NCBI GenBank assembly: GCA_041393415.1
Contig: JAWKKE010000009.1
Span: 5,814-69,813, forward strand
Direction: 5' to 3'
DNA length: 64,000 nucleotides
DNA from: Thermoleophilia bacterium
GTDB taxonomy: Bacteria > Actinomycetota > Thermoleophilia > UBA2241
The notes beneath the pieces were generated by a model. The model was not told the DNA's origin. It worked only from the letters and a program-made list of their open reading frames with translations, and searched no databases. Positions 29,101-38,938 of the stretch are shown here, piece after piece. Position 1 is the stretch's first letter; each line of letters begins with the position of its first letter. Made by a program: the position numbers and the translations under genes.

Positions 29101-29360
29101 TCTTCGTGGGTATGGGCAGCGGCCAGCTCATCATCCTGCAGGAGTTCGGCGTCGGTCTCGCGATCGCGGTCTTCCTGGACGCGTTCGTCGTGCGTGTCAT
29201 CGTCGCACCGTCGATGATCTCGCTGCTCGGTCATCACTACTGGCACACGCCACGCTGGCTCGAGTGGCTGCCGCGCATCGACATCGAAGCCGCACCGGAG
29301 AGCTCGGCGGAGGACACGCCCGCCATCCAGGTCGCCGCGACGAGCGAGAGCCCGGGATGA
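26106..29360 (+). CDS. MmpL/RND-type exporter with long repeat insertion
   Basis: 1084 residues from the ATG at 26106. One N-terminal membrane helix (about 20-42) is followed by roughly 330 residues of short repeats (motif Gly-Ala-x-x-Leu-Ala-x-Gly) at about 70-400, then the usual MmpL membrane core with two blocks of six helices. The core has conserved DxD-type motifs (ALAVGIDYSLFIVSRYRE and ILFGLSMDYQVFLLSRIRE). MmpL proteins export lipids, siderophores or drugs using the proton gradient. The repeat block resembles the heptad-like repeats of YhgE/Pip proteins and would sit outside the membrane. A TetR gene overlaps the stop. Confidence 0.85.
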   Translation: MKRPGFTQRLAMACAHRPWLTIAVWVVLLVACGTVYLLYGDVFTSSVKFLNNPDSKVAADLVREHGGEQMAIAQASDAIGELADGITKANNGAGKLADGSKQLATGTKKLEKGLDKLAGGAGELSSGQAQASSGAGALSAGLQDASTGADSLSSGLGQVSGATGTMSSGLAQLASGGETLAAGADDVASGASSVADGADKMAAGVKDSAAAAGQVAGGADALSGLINSYLQAHPEAADDPVFQQIIATSGQVANGAAGLAAGLDQLSGGAASLASGAQALSTGASKLATGAHSLSSGLDKSAGGAQQLDQSLGKLASGSSQLASGVSSAAQGSQQLAGGAQELAAGSAELASGTRSAADGAGQVAKGSKELSTGANALNTGLTSVSDGANQLNDALSSMGSLNDHDKEVVVIHHDTLTTDDPLYKAKVVEVRDAIAALPEEDVVSVMSAYDKGLQKEARKALISDDKHTTLMMVELASSSDEAANHVTGVYDIVTDADRQNGFRVALTGAAAFGHDAQALAEQDLRRGEAVGVPIALIILVAVFGAMVAAGLPLILSVFAIVIGLTIATGVGYITDISVFALNILTAVALAVGIDYSLFIVSRYREEVRHGHDRREALAIAAATASNAVFFSGMTVVLALGGLFIVPLSIFTSLGVGAMSAVLVAVAAALTLLPAILTLLGSKVDALPVPYLSRYTSHEHGGLWGKAARFTMRRPAISLALGTIVLLAIAAPALMMKSGGFSASTFPDDFTSKQGLEILKQSFPAGFSEPVDVVVSGDLSDETVTNALQDFIDTIDEDERFTLTGVATSADGQVAAITLVQDAEGMSDQARAAVLDLRERIIPAAFDGTPAVAYVGGVTAHDIDSVNIIDGNLPIVIGVVLTLSLILLLLAFRSVLVAVTAIIMNLLSVAAAYGALTLLFQEGLGAQLFGLGDVKVIESWVPLVMFCILFGLSMDYQVFLLSRIRERWMQTGDSYGSVIFGVQSTAGIITGAALIMMAVFVGMGSGQLIILQEFGVGLAIAVFLDAFVVRVIVAPSMISLLGHHYWHTPRWLEWLPRIDIEAAPESSAEDTPAIQVAATSESPG

Positions 29361-30007
29361 CCCAAGCGGGCACGGATGGCGCGGCCGGCGCCAGCGGGCG
29401 CCGCGCCAGAATCCACGCCCAAACCCGCGACGAGATCCTCGACGCCGCCGCAGAGCTGATCACGCGCCAAGGCATCGAGGCCTTCAGCCTCACCGACTTG
29501 GCGGCGCAAGCGGGCTTCGGCGGCGCCCCCTCTCTCTACCGCTATTTCACGAACAAGCAGGCGATCCTCGAGGCGCTCACCGAGCGAAGCCTGGAGCGCC
29601 TCGCCGTTCACCTGCGGCGGGTCCCCGAGACACTGCCCGCCGACGAGCAGATCGTCGAGCTCTGTCTCGCGTACCTCGACTACACGCGCATGCACCCCGG
29701 GGAGCGCACCCTACTCCTCACCACCGCCGCCAGCGTTGAGACGGAGTACCGCACCGCTCAACCTCCGGCCGAGCTTGTCGAGCGCGTGTTTCGTCTGCTA
29801 CGCAGCGCGGTCGCCGACGGCATTCTGCGAGCGCATGACGAAGATGACGTGTTCGCAATCATCCATGCCGGGTGGGCACTCGCCCACGGCATGGCCGAAT
29901 ACGACGCTGTCTATGCGGAGCGCGAGCGCGAGATGCTCCGCCGGCGCCATCGAGCGATCTTCCGTGCCTGCGTCGCCGGCTTCAAGACAGACTGGACGGA
30001 CGCGTAG
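29357..30007 (+). CDS. TetR-family transcriptional regulator
   Basis: 216 residues. The N-terminal helix-turn-helix (RIHAQTRDEILDAAAELITRQG and GFGGAPSLYRYFTNKQAI) is clear, followed by a helical ligand domain. Its ATG overlaps the MmpL stop (ATGA), so it is co-transcribed with and very likely represses the exporter operon in response to the exported molecule. Ligand unknown. Confidence 0.88.
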   Translation: MTQAGTDGAAGASGRRARIHAQTRDEILDAAAELITRQGIEAFSLTDLAAQAGFGGAPSLYRYFTNKQAILEALTERSLERLAVHLRRVPETLPADEQIVELCLAYLDYTRMHPGERTLLLTTAASVETEYRTAQPPAELVERVFRLLRSAVADGILRAHDEDDVFAIIHAGWALAHGMAEYDAVYAEREREMLRRRHRAIFRACVAGFKTDWTDA

Positions 30008-30035
30008 CCGCCCCACCCGTCGCCGAGGCCGTGGC

Positions 30036-30785
30036 CTACAGCCGCAAGGCCGGATTGACCTCGGCCGCGGCAGCCTCATCGAGAAGCCACAGCAGCTTGC
30101 CGTGAACCGGCGCGACCGCCTGCGCGGGGATCGCCCGCGGCACGCGCAGACCCTCCAGCACCTCGGCGACCATACCGGCCTTCTCGTCGCCGGCGACCAA
30201 GAACCAGACGTGGCGAGCGGCGTTGATCACCGGCAGTGTAACCGTCACGCGCGAGCCGCCCGACGGCGCCTCGGTGGCGACGGCCAGGTGCTCGTCGTCG
30301 TCCAGCACGTCACTGCGCGGAAAGAGCGAGGCAGTGTGGCCGTCTGCGCCGAGACCGAGCACGACCAGGTCGAAGACGGGCAGATCCACACGCGGGCGTT
30401 CGAGCGCCGCCAGGGCGGCGAGTTCGTCGGCGTAGCCGCTCGCCGCCACCTCAGGCGGCTCTTCGCCGTGCACGCGATGCACATTCACCGTCGGCACCGG
30501 CACGTGCTTGATGAATGTGTCTCTCGCCATGCCGTAGTTGCTCGCCGGATCGTCCACCGGCACGCAGCGCTCGTCTACCCAGTAGAGATGCGTGCGGCGC
30601 CAGGGCACCTTCTGGCTGAACTGCTGTCTGGCGAGCATGCGGAAGAAGGCGCGCGGCGTGGCGCCGCCGCTCAGGGCGACGGCGAACCGGCCGCGCGCCG
30701 CAGCCGCCTCCTGTGCCGCCACGGCGAAGAGATCGGCGGCACGCAGAGCCAGTGTTTCGCCGTCCGGCAGGACCTCGATACTCAT
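30036..30785 (-). CDS. pgl: 6-phosphogluconolactonase
   Basis: 249 residues, SIS-like/NagB fold. SGGATPRAFF near residue 41 and the C-terminal catalytic region match DevB-type 6-phosphogluconolactonase, which hydrolyses 6-phosphoglucono-lactone in the second step of the oxidative pentose phosphate route. Last gene of the tkt-tal-pgi-gnd-zwf-pgl block, 51 bp after zwf. GAGGAG ribosome binding site. Confidence 0.93.
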   Translation of the reverse strand: MSIEVLPDGETLALRAADLFAVAAQEAAAARGRFAVALSGGATPRAFFRMLARQQFSQKVPWRRTHLYWVDERCVPVDDPASNYGMARDTFIKHVPVPTVNVHRVHGEEPPEVAASGYADELAALAALERPRVDLPVFDLVVLGLGADGHTASLFPRSDVLDDDEHLAVATEAPSGGSRVTVTLPVINAARHVWFLVAGDEKAGMVAEVLEGLRVPRAIPAQAVAPVHGKLLWLLDEAAAAEVNPALRL

Positions 30786-30836
30786 GAGTCGCTCCTCAAC
30801 CTCTACGTTCGCCGGTAGCGCGACGCCGGCGCACTT

Positions 30837-32420
30837 CTAGCTGCGCACCGCGTCTGGGCGCCGCCACTTGCGGCCGTCGGCGGCCAAGAGCGCATCCGCC
30901 GCCTCAGGCCCCCAGCTCCCCGCCTCGTACATCGGGATCGGCGTCTTCGGCCGCTCGCCCCAGGCCCGGAGCACCGGCTCGACGACCTCCCAGGCCTCCT
31001 CGGCCTGGTCGGCGCGCGTGAAGAGCGTCATGTCGCCCTCCATGACGTCGATCAGTACCGTCTCGTATGCCCGGAAGGGCAGCTCGTACAACGTGCCGCC
31101 GTAGGAGTAGTTCATCGCCACCGGCTGCAGTTCCATTCCGTGGCCGGGAAGCTTGGACTCGATGTGCAGCGAGAAACCTTCGTCCGGCTGCACACGCAAC
31201 ACGAGCACGTTGGGCTCGAGACCCTCGGCGGCCCCCGCATCCTGGAAGATCGTCACCGGGGGCCGCTTGAACTGGATCGCGATCTCGGTAAGACGCGCCG
31301 CCATACGCTTGCCGGTGCGCAGGTAGAAGGGCACCCCCTGCCAGCGCCAGTTGTCGACCATCAGCTTGAGCGCCGCGTAGGTCTCCGTGTACGAGTCCGG
31401 CGGGATGCGGTGCTCGGCGCGGTAAGCGACGGCGACTTCACCGCCGATGGTCCCGTGCGCGTACTGGCCGCGCACAGCCCACTCGGCCACGGCGTCGTCG
31501 GGAATGCGGCGCACCGAACGCAGTACCTTGAGCTTCTCGTCGCGAACGGCGTCGGCGTCGAAGGCGACCGGCGGCTCCATCGCAACCAGCGTGAAGAGTT
31601 GCATGAGGTGCGGCGTCAGCATGTCGCGCAGGGCGCCGGCCTGCTCGTAGTAGGGGCCGCGCTCCTCAATCCCAAGCGTCTCGCACGCGGTGATCTGCAC
31701 CTGATCGACGAAGCGCCGGTTCCAGATGGGCTCGAAGATGCCGTTGGCGAAGCGCAGCACGAGGAGGTTCTGCACCGTCTCCTTGGCCAGGTAGTGATCG
31801 ATGCGGTAGATCTGCTGTTCGCTGAACGACTCGTTGATGGCGCGATCGAGCTCGATCGCGCTCTCCAGGTCCGTGCCGAACGGCTTCTCAACGACGATCC
31901 GCGTCCAGCCGGCGACCGGTTCCCCGAGGGCGTGATCTCCATCGCTGGCGCCGCGCCGCGAGAGTCCCGCGGCGCCGAGTTGCCGCACGATCACACCGAA
32001 CTGGTCGGGCGGCGTGGCCAGGTAGAAGAGCCGATTGCCGGCAGTGCCGGCCTCGCGATCGAGCTCGCCAAGGAGCGCCGCCAGACGCCGATACCCCTCC
32101 GGATCGTCGAACTCGCCGTGCACCCAGCGCGGCGTCTCCAGCACGCTGTCGCACAGACCGGTGTCGGCTTGCCGGCCGTAGTGGTCGTCGACCGCCTTGC
32201 GCAACAACGCCCGGAAGCCCTCGTCGTCGAGCTCCTTGCGCCCGTAGCCGACGATGGTGAGACCGCACGGCATCACGCCGTGACACTGAAGATCGTAGAG
32301 CGCCGGCATGAGCTTGCGATGGGTGAGATCGCCGGTCGCGCCGAAGATGACGAGGCTGCACGGATCAGGGTAGCGCGGCCCACCGAACGGCGAGGGCGTC
32401 TCCCGCGCCGAGGGTGTCAT
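30837..32420 (-). CDS. zwf: Glucose-6-phosphate 1-dehydrogenase
   Basis: 527 residues, normal family length. NADP-binding start ([21 protein letters not shown]) and the active-site block [13 protein letters not shown] near residue 205. It oxidises glucose 6-phosphate to 6-phosphogluconolactone with NADP+. The ATG overlaps the gnd stop by 4 bp, so gnd and zwf are translationally coupled; 51 bp then separate zwf from pgl. Confidence 0.95.
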   Translation of the reverse strand: MTPSARETPSPFGGPRYPDPCSLVIFGATGDLTHRKLMPALYDLQCHGVMPCGLTIVGYGRKELDDEGFRALLRKAVDDHYGRQADTGLCDSVLETPRWVHGEFDDPEGYRRLAALLGELDREAGTAGNRLFYLATPPDQFGVIVRQLGAAGLSRRGASDGDHALGEPVAGWTRIVVEKPFGTDLESAIELDRAINESFSEQQIYRIDHYLAKETVQNLLVLRFANGIFEPIWNRRFVDQVQITACETLGIEERGPYYEQAGALRDMLTPHLMQLFTLVAMEPPVAFDADAVRDEKLKVLRSVRRIPDDAVAEWAVRGQYAHGTIGGEVAVAYRAEHRIPPDSYTETYAALKLMVDNWRWQGVPFYLRTGKRMAARLTEIAIQFKRPPVTIFQDAGAAEGLEPNVLVLRVQPDEGFSLHIESKLPGHGMELQPVAMNYSYGGTLYELPFRAYETVLIDVMEGDMTLFTRADQAEEAWEVVEPVLRAWGERPKTPIPMYEAGSWGPEAADALLAADGRKWRRPDAVRS

Positions 32421-33322
32421 GACCCGGCCTCTTTGACGGCGTGGCCGCCGAACTCCTTGCGCAGCGCGGCCAGCACTTTGCCGCTAAACGTATCGTCCTG
32501 GCGCGAACGGAAGCGCATGAAGAGACTGGCGGCGATCGCCGGCATAGGCACGCTGTGAGCGATCGCCTGCTCAACCGTCCAGCGACCCTCGCCGGTGTCG
32601 TCGACGTAGCCGGTAATCGATTCGAGTCCCGGATCTCGAGCGAAAGCGCTCGCGGCAAGCTCCAGCAGCCATGAGCGCACCACGCTGCCGTTGTTCCAGA
32701 GGTCGGCAATCTTGGCCAGGTCGAGATCCCACTCGGTGGCTTCGAGCAGCTCGAACCCCTCGGCGTAGGCCTGCATAAGACCGTACTCAACCCCGTTATG
32801 GACCATCTTCACGAAGTGGCCGCTGCCGTGACCACCCATGTACTCGTAGCCGTGACCGGGTGGCGCCAGAGTGGCGAGCAGCGGCTCGATGTGGTCGTAG
32901 GCACTACGCTCGCCGCCGACCATCAGGCAGTAGCCGACCTCGAGACCCCAGACGCCCCCGCTGGTACCGGCGTCGAGGTAGCGGATGCCGTGTGGCGCCA
33001 GCGCGGCGCCGCGCTCGACGTCCAACTGGTAGGGCGAGTTGCCGCCGTCGACCAGAATGTCGCCCGGCGCCAGTAGCGGCACGAGCGCGTCGATAACCTC
33101 CTGCGTGGGATCACCGTACGGCAGCATGAGCCAGATGACGCGCGGCGCCGCCAGGGCGGCCACCGCGTCGGTAAGCTCACGCACCGGTTCGGCGCCCTCG
33201 GACGCCAACGCCTCCGCCTTGGCGTACGTGCGGTTCCAGACGACGACGCGATGGCCGCCACGCAGCAAGCGGCGTGCCATGTTGGCGCCCATGCGCCCCA
33301 GGCCGAGCATCGCGATATCCAT
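32417..33322 (-). CDS. gnd: 6-phosphogluconate dehydrogenase, decarboxylating (short form)
   Basis: 301 residues, the short GntZ-like class rather than the 470-residue form. Rossmann start GLGRMGANMARRL and the substrate motif LDAGTSGGVWG near residue 122 are present. Converts 6-phosphogluconate to ribulose 5-phosphate and CO2. The ATG at 33322 has GGAGG upstream; the longer open frame begins in a Arg-rich stretch that is not protein-like. Short forms often prefer NAD+. Confidence 0.93.
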   Translation of the reverse strand: MDIAMLGLGRMGANMARRLLRGGHRVVVWNRTYAKAEALASEGAEPVRELTDAVAALAAPRVIWLMLPYGDPTQEVIDALVPLLAPGDILVDGGNSPYQLDVERGAALAPHGIRYLDAGTSGGVWGLEVGYCLMVGGERSAYDHIEPLLATLAPPGHGYEYMGGHGSGHFVKMVHNGVEYGLMQAYAEGFELLEATEWDLDLAKIADLWNNGSVVRSWLLELAASAFARDPGLESITGYVDDTGEGRWTVEQAIAHSVPMPAIAASLFMRFRSRQDDTFSGKVLAALRKEFGGHAVKEAGS

Positions 33323-33360
33323 GAGGCTTCCTCCTTCGCCGCGGAGCGCGCCTCGCCGCT

Positions 33361-35046
33361 CTACTCGGTGGCGGCGGCGATGAGGTCGGCGAGACGATCG
33401 AGACCGGCGGCCACGTCGTCTCCGAGACATACGCGCAGGGCGCGGCATTCGTGCGCCTGCAGGGCGGCGAGATCGCCGCGCGCCTGGGCGCGCTTGAGCA
33501 CGCTGAAGCTGTACGGTTGATCAGGTATCTTCACGTCGCGTGGGTCATGTCCCACGAGCTGCAAGAAGTGGCCGCGGTTGGGCCCTCCCTTGTGATACTG
33601 ACCGGTGGAGTGCAGGTAGCGCGGCCCGTACCCGAGCGTCGTCGCCACGCGCAGACGATCGCGCAAGCGCAGGCGAGCGGACTGCAGCCGTTCCCAGATC
33701 GGGGCGGCCGGAGCTACATAGGCCTGCAGAGCGACGTAGTCGCCCGGCACCACCGCGGCGAAGAACTCGCGCAGCGCAGCCGGAAGCTCGTCGTCGCCCA
33801 CGGGGAAGGCGCGCCGCGGACCGTCGCCGTCATCCGAGGCGGGCAGCTCCCCGTCGGCGGCATAGGCGCTCAGCAGTTTCGCCGTAACGTCCTTGCTCTC
33901 CTGAACATTCGGCTGGTCGAACGGATCGATACCGAGAACGAAGCCGGCGATGGCGGTGGCGAGCTCCCAGCGCAACATCTCGCCGGCGAGATCGTCCACC
34001 GCTGCCAATTCGTGCTCGAGCACGGGGTGCCCGGCGGCGGCGAGTTGCTCGAGGACTGCCGACGCGTACGGCACCCCGGCCACACGCACGACGCAGAAGA
34101 CGCGGTCGGCAGCGTAGCTCTCGACGTCGTCCAGCGCCTCCAGATCGACGGGCAGGATGCCCTTGCCCTCCTTGCCCGTGCTCTCGGCGACGAGTTGCTC
34201 GATCCAGACGCCGAGCGGCGCGAGCGGAGGAACGCAGACGAGCGTGAGCTTGTCGCGGCCGGCGGCGGCCAGCGCCCCCAGCGCCGCGCCCAATTGGAGC
34301 GCCGGGTTCTCGGCCGCCGGCACCTCAGCGGCGCAACTCCGGGCCATGGCCAAGGCACCGTCGAGCAGACGCTCGAGATCGAGACCCAGCAGCGCCGCCG
34401 GCACAAGCCCAAAGAAGCTGAGGGCCGAGTAGCGGCCGCCGATGTCGCTCGCATTGATGAACACGGCGCGGAAACCCTGCTCGACGGCGCGCCGCTCGAG
34501 GCTCGTGCCCTCATCAGTGATGGCGACGAAGTGCGCGCCCGCGTGATCGCCGCAGTGCTCCCTGAGGAGCGCGTAGAAGTAGTCGTGAAAACGCGCCGTC
34601 TCTGTGGTTCCGCCCGACTTGCTGGCGACAATGAAGAGCGTGCGATCGAGATCGATGGCGGCTTCGACCGCGTGCACCGCAGCCGGATCGGTGGAGTCGA
34701 GCACGTGCAGCTCGAGGCCATCGCCGCCGAGCACATCCCGGAAGACCTCGGGCGCTAGGCTGGAACCACCCATACCGAGCAGCACGGCGCTGCGAAAGCC
34801 CTCGGCGCGCACGTCGCCGACGAAGTCGCGCAGACCGTCGAGCTGCTCGCGCACGTCGTCGAAGACGGTGAGCCAACCGAGGGCGGCGGCGATGATCTCC
34901 TGATGTGCCGCCGCCTCCGGCTTCCAGAGCGACGTGTCGGCCGCCCACAGGCGCGCGACGACGTCGTGTTCGTCGAGTCGACTCAGGCATGCCACGACTT
35001 CGGCACGCTGAGCCTCGGTGAGTCTCTGTCTGTCGAGATTAGGCAT
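33361..35046 (-). CDS. pgi: Glucose-6-phosphate isomerase
   Basis: 561 residues with two SIS domains. SKSGGTTET near residue 135 is the phosphate-binding signature. Interconverts glucose 6-phosphate and fructose 6-phosphate, joining glycolysis with the pentose phosphate genes around it. Its ATG lies inside the final codons of tal (8 bp overlap) with CTGGAG as ribosome binding site. In some actinobacteria pgi is fused to tal; here they are separate genes but translationally coupled. Confidence 0.92.
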   Translation of the reverse strand: MPNLDRQRLTEAQRAEVVACLSRLDEHDVVARLWAADTSLWKPEAAAHQEIIAAALGWLTVFDDVREQLDGLRDFVGDVRAEGFRSAVLLGMGGSSLAPEVFRDVLGGDGLELHVLDSTDPAAVHAVEAAIDLDRTLFIVASKSGGTTETARFHDYFYALLREHCGDHAGAHFVAITDEGTSLERRAVEQGFRAVFINASDIGGRYSALSFFGLVPAALLGLDLERLLDGALAMARSCAAEVPAAENPALQLGAALGALAAAGRDKLTLVCVPPLAPLGVWIEQLVAESTGKEGKGILPVDLEALDDVESYAADRVFCVVRVAGVPYASAVLEQLAAAGHPVLEHELAAVDDLAGEMLRWELATAIAGFVLGIDPFDQPNVQESKDVTAKLLSAYAADGELPASDDGDGPRRAFPVGDDELPAALREFFAAVVPGDYVALQAYVAPAAPIWERLQSARLRLRDRLRVATTLGYGPRYLHSTGQYHKGGPNRGHFLQLVGHDPRDVKIPDQPYSFSVLKRAQARGDLAALQAHECRALRVCLGDDVAAGLDRLADLIAAATE

Positions 35047-36190
35047 CGTCGCGCTCCAGCAGTTCGCGGCGCTTGGCGTCGATGATCGCGACTACACCGT
35101 CGAAGGACTTGACGAACAGATCGACGCCGTCGGCCTGCAGCCTGGCCCCGACGGCCTCAAGATCGATACCGAGCTGGCCCAAGTCGCGCAGCACACGATG
35201 GGCTTCGTCACCGTGCCGGTCGATCGTCGTTGCCAGCACACCGTGCTCACGGAAAGCCTTCCATGTCGCCTCCGGCAGCGTGTTGACGGTGTGCTCGCCG
35301 ATGAGCTCGTCGACATAGAGCGTGTCCGGGTAGGCTGGATTCTTGGTGCTCGTGCTCGCCCAGAGCAGACGCTGAACCTTCGCGCCCGAGGCGGCGATGA
35401 GCTGCCAGTCGCGGCCGTTGAGGCCACTACGGAAACGCTCGTAGACGAACTTGCAGTTGGCCACGGCCGCCTTACCCTTGAGGCTCTGCAGACGCCGCCG
35501 CTCCGCCTCGTCGGCGGCGGCTGCGATGCGGTCGTCCAGCAGGGCGTCGACCATGGTATCGACGCGTGAGACGAAGAAGCTCGCCACCGACGACGTCGCG
35601 CGCACCGTGCGATCGTGCTGCAGTCGGTACTCGAGCGCATCGCGATACGCACCCGCAACCGCCTCGTACTGCGAGAGCGAGAAGAGCAGCGTGACGTTGA
35701 TGTTGAGGCCGTCGCGCAGGCACTGATAGACGGCCGGGACGCATTCCTTAGTCCCGGGGATCTTGATCATCACGTTAGGCCGGTCCACGGCGGCGAAGAC
35801 ACGCTGTGCCTCGGCGACGGTCGCCTCGGCATCGTAGGCCAGATGGGGCGAGACCTCGATGGAGACGAAGCCGTCCTCGCCACCGCTGCTCATGTAGACC
35901 GGAGCGAGGATATCGCAGGCGGCACGCACGTCGGCCGTAGCCAGACGGTCGAAGATCTCGCTTGCGCTCAGCCCTTCGCGAGCGAGTTCGAGCACGTCCT
36001 TGTCGTAGGAACTGCCGGCGCCGATCGCCTTCTCGAAGATCGACGGATTGCTGGTGACGCCGCCGAGGCCGTCCTTGTCGACCATCTTCTTGAGACCGCC
36101 ACGCGAGACGAGCTCACGACTGATGTAGTCGAACCAGGGACTCTGGCCGAAGCGATGAAGCTGGGCGAGACGGCTCTCAGAGACGGGCAT
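35039..36190 (-). CDS. tal: Transaldolase
   Basis: 383 residues of the longer actinobacterial type. [11 protein letters not shown] near residue 145 holds the Schiff-base lysine; [14 protein letters not shown] near residue 46 is the other family signature. Transfers a dihydroxyacetone unit between sugar phosphates. ATG at 36190 overlaps the tkt stop by 14 bp and a GGAG lies 13 bases upstream; spacing is long but it is the only good start. Confidence 0.93.
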   Translation of the reverse strand: MPVSESRLAQLHRFGQSPWFDYISRELVSRGGLKKMVDKDGLGGVTSNPSIFEKAIGAGSSYDKDVLELAREGLSASEIFDRLATADVRAACDILAPVYMSSGGEDGFVSIEVSPHLAYDAEATVAEAQRVFAAVDRPNVMIKIPGTKECVPAVYQCLRDGLNINVTLLFSLSQYEAVAGAYRDALEYRLQHDRTVRATSSVASFFVSRVDTMVDALLDDRIAAAADEAERRRLQSLKGKAAVANCKFVYERFRSGLNGRDWQLIAASGAKVQRLLWASTSTKNPAYPDTLYVDELIGEHTVNTLPEATWKAFREHGVLATTIDRHGDEAHRVLRDLGQLGIDLEAVGARLQADGVDLFVKSFDGVVAIIDAKRRELLERDDA

Positions 36191-38234
36191 CGGGGATCGA
36201 CACTCCTTTCGCCAGCAGGGCGTGCGCGTGTGCGTAGACGTTGTCGGCAGTGAAGCCGAACTGTTCGAAGAGGGTACCTGCGGGAGCCGAGGCGCCAAAG
36301 CGGTCGAGGCCGATGACATCACCGTCGAGGCCCACCCAGCGCTCCCAGCCGAAGGTGGCGGCCGCCTCGACCGCCAACCGGCGGCGGCAGGCGGCCGGCA
36401 GCACACTCTCGCGGTAGGCCGGGTCTTGATCCTGGAAGAGGCGCCAGGAGGCGAGATTGACGACGCGCGAGCGCACGCCGTCGGCCGCGAGCCTCTCGTG
36501 GGCGTCCAGCGCGAGCTGCACTTCGCTGCCGCTGGCGAGCAGGATGACGTCGGGCACGGCGCCGTCGCCGGAGTCGGCCAGCACGTAGCCGCCGCGGGCC
36601 ACGCCGCTCGCAGCACCGTAGCGGGCGCGATCGATCACCGGCAGAGCCTGACGGGTGAGGATGAGCGCCACTGGGCCGTCTGACTTGGCGAGCGCGACCC
36701 TCCAAGCCTCGACCGTCTCGTTGGCGTCGGCCGGGCGCAACTCCGTCCAGCCCGGCGTTGACCGCAGTATCGCCAGGTGCTCAACCGGCTGGTGTGTCGG
36801 CCCGTCCTCGCCGAGCCCGATGCTGTCATGGGTGAGCACGTAAACAACCGGCTGCCCCATGAGCGCCGCCAGGCGCATCGACGGCCGCATGTAGTCGGCG
36901 AAGACGAAGAAGGTGGCGATGTACGGGCGTACACCGCCGTGCAACGCCATGCCGTTGGCGATCGCCGCCATACCGTGCTCGCGGACGCCGAAATGCAGGT
37001 TGCGGCCGACCGGCGTTTCGACCTGCTGCGCCGGCTCGCCCTTGATCCAGGTGTTGTTGGAGGGAGCGAGGTCGGCCGAGCCTCCCATCAGTGTGGGCAG
37101 GCAGGATGCCACGGCGTTGATGACCTGCCCCGAGGCAGCGCGTGTGGCGGGACCTTTGGCTTGAGCCTCGAAGACCGGCAAGTCGGCATCCCAGCCGTCT
37201 GGCAGCGCCCGCGTCCAGGCCGCATCCCACGCAGCCGCGCGGGCGCTGTCGACGTCGCGCCACGCTGCCAACTTCTGGCTCCAAGCAGCGTGCGCGGCGG
37301 CCCCGCGATCGCCGGCCGCCGCATACACAGCCCGCACGTCCGCGTCGACACAGAACGACGGCTCGAGCGGGCAACCGAGGTTCTGCTTCGCCAGAGCCAG
37401 CTCTTCGCTGCCGAGCGGCTCGCCGTGCGCCTTGGACGTGTCTTGGCGATTGGGCGCACCGAAGCCGATGTGCGTGCGCAGCGCGAGCAACGACGGCCGC
37501 TCGCACTCCGCCTTGGCGGCCTCGAGCGCCGCGTCGACGGCGGCGACATCGTTGCCGTCTGCGACGCGGAGCGTATGCCAGCCGTAGGCGGCAAAGCGCG
37601 CCACGACATCCTCGGTGAACGCCAGATCGGTGTCGCCGTCGATCGTGATGTGATTATCATCGTAGAGAACGATCAGCTTGCCGAGTCCCTGGTGACCGGC
37701 AAAAGAGGCCGCCTCGGCCGACACGCCCTCCATGAGATCGCCGTCGCCGACAAGCACGTACGTGAAGTGGTCCTGCACCGACGGACCGTCGCCGTTGAAC
37801 GTCGCCGCCAGGAAACGCTCGGCCAGCGCCATCCCGACGGCGGTGGCAATCCCCTGCCCGAGTGGGCCAGTCGTCACTTCAACGCCCGGTGTGTGCCCGT
37901 ACTCAGGGTGACCCGGCGTCTTGCTGCCCCATTGACGAAAGGCGCTCAGATCGTCGACGCTGAGGTCGTAGCCGGTGAGGTGCAGCAACGAGTAGAGAAG
38001 CGCGCTGCCGTGCCCGGCGGAGAGCACGAAGCGGTCACGATCGGGCCAGGCGGGATCGTGCGGATCGAAGCGCAGATGCCGCGTGAACAGCGTGTAGGCC
38101 ATCGCCGCAGCGCCCATCGGCAGGCCCGGATGTCCGGAGTTGGCCTGCTGCACGGCGTCGGCGGAGAGAAAGCGCAGCGTGTTGATACAGCGTTGCTCGA
38201 GACTCACATCGAGCGCGCCGGTGGGGTCGCTCAT
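36177..38234 (-). CDS. tkt: Transketolase
   Basis: 685 residues. Thiamine diphosphate motif [13 protein letters not shown] near residue 165 and the C-terminal domain with [18 protein letters not shown] near residue 465. First gene of the leftward sugar phosphate operon; GGAAGGTG precedes the ATG. A TTGACT element at 38270-38275 (read leftward) could be its -35 box, the -10 box is unclear. Non-oxidative pentose phosphate step, cytoplasmic. Confidence 0.94.
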   Translation of the reverse strand: MSDPTGALDVSLEQRCINTLRFLSADAVQQANSGHPGLPMGAAAMAYTLFTRHLRFDPHDPAWPDRDRFVLSAGHGSALLYSLLHLTGYDLSVDDLSAFRQWGSKTPGHPEYGHTPGVEVTTGPLGQGIATAVGMALAERFLAATFNGDGPSVQDHFTYVLVGDGDLMEGVSAEAASFAGHQGLGKLIVLYDDNHITIDGDTDLAFTEDVVARFAAYGWHTLRVADGNDVAAVDAALEAAKAECERPSLLALRTHIGFGAPNRQDTSKAHGEPLGSEELALAKQNLGCPLEPSFCVDADVRAVYAAAGDRGAAAHAAWSQKLAAWRDVDSARAAAWDAAWTRALPDGWDADLPVFEAQAKGPATRAASGQVINAVASCLPTLMGGSADLAPSNNTWIKGEPAQQVETPVGRNLHFGVREHGMAAIANGMALHGGVRPYIATFFVFADYMRPSMRLAALMGQPVVYVLTHDSIGLGEDGPTHQPVEHLAILRSTPGWTELRPADANETVEAWRVALAKSDGPVALILTRQALPVIDRARYGAASGVARGGYVLADSGDGAVPDVILLASGSEVQLALDAHERLAADGVRSRVVNLASWRLFQDQDPAYRESVLPAACRRRLAVEAAATFGWERWVGLDGDVIGLDRFGASAPAGTLFEQFGFTADNVYAHAHALLAKGVSIPDARL

Positions 38235-38318
38235 GCCACCTTCCTTGCGTGATCGTGGGGTGTCGCGTTAGTCAATGCCCTTCGCCGCCGTTTGACAAGG
38301 TTCGGCGCGGGCGCGATC

Positions 38319-38693
38319 TCAGTAGTCGCCCTCGGCGGGCACAATGCAGATGAACGAGAGCGGAGCGTCGGGCGCAGCGCGAAACTGATGCTCATGGTCG
38401 GAGGGCACGTAAGCGTACGACCCCGGGGAAAGAGGATACACCTCGCCGTCGAGCAGCAGCTCGCCACTCCCCGAAGCGACGAAGTTGATGTGTGGCCATG
38501 GATGGCCGTGGCGCGGCGTATGGCCCCCCGGTCCCACATCGAAGAGCCGCATCACCCACCCATCCCACCCCTCTTCGGGTGAGACGAGCACGCGCTTGAC
38601 GACGTCGACGATGCCCTCACCGATCATCTCGACGGCCGGCACCTCGTCCTTGGCGCCTACCACCCAACGGTCTTCGCCCTGCGTGCCGGCCAT
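38319..38693 (-). CDS. Cupin-domain protein
   Basis: 124 residues, single cupin barrel with the metal-binding His set in PRHGHPWPHINFV and a second set in SDHEHQFRA. GAGGTG ribosome binding site before the ATG at 38693. Likely a sugar or small-molecule binding/isomerising cupin; substrate unknown. It shares a direction with the tkt operon, 85 bp apart, and its 5' side faces the large surface protein gene. Confidence 0.85.
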   Translation of the reverse strand: MAGTQGEDRWVVGAKDEVPAVEMIGEGIVDVVKRVLVSPEEGWDGWVMRLFDVGPGGHTPRHGHPWPHINFVASGSGELLLDGEVYPLSPGSYAYVPSDHEHQFRAAPDAPLSFICIVPAEGDY

Positions 38694-38938
38694 GTGCACC
38701 TCATTCTCTCGACGTTGCCCGCATCACCGGGCCCTCACACCGCCGAATCCTACCGCAGCGACCATCGGTTCGGCGGCAAGCAAGCTGCTCGTACGTCCAC
38801 TCGCTCGACGACAGATGACCCTGGCTCAAACACCTCACGCGGGGTAGAGTCCAAGAGTCGGGTCGCATTACGGCCCGATCCAGGGTGCGCGCTACGGGGA
38901 GCCGCCAGGGGAGCGCTCCGCGAGCAGGGGGGGGAACC

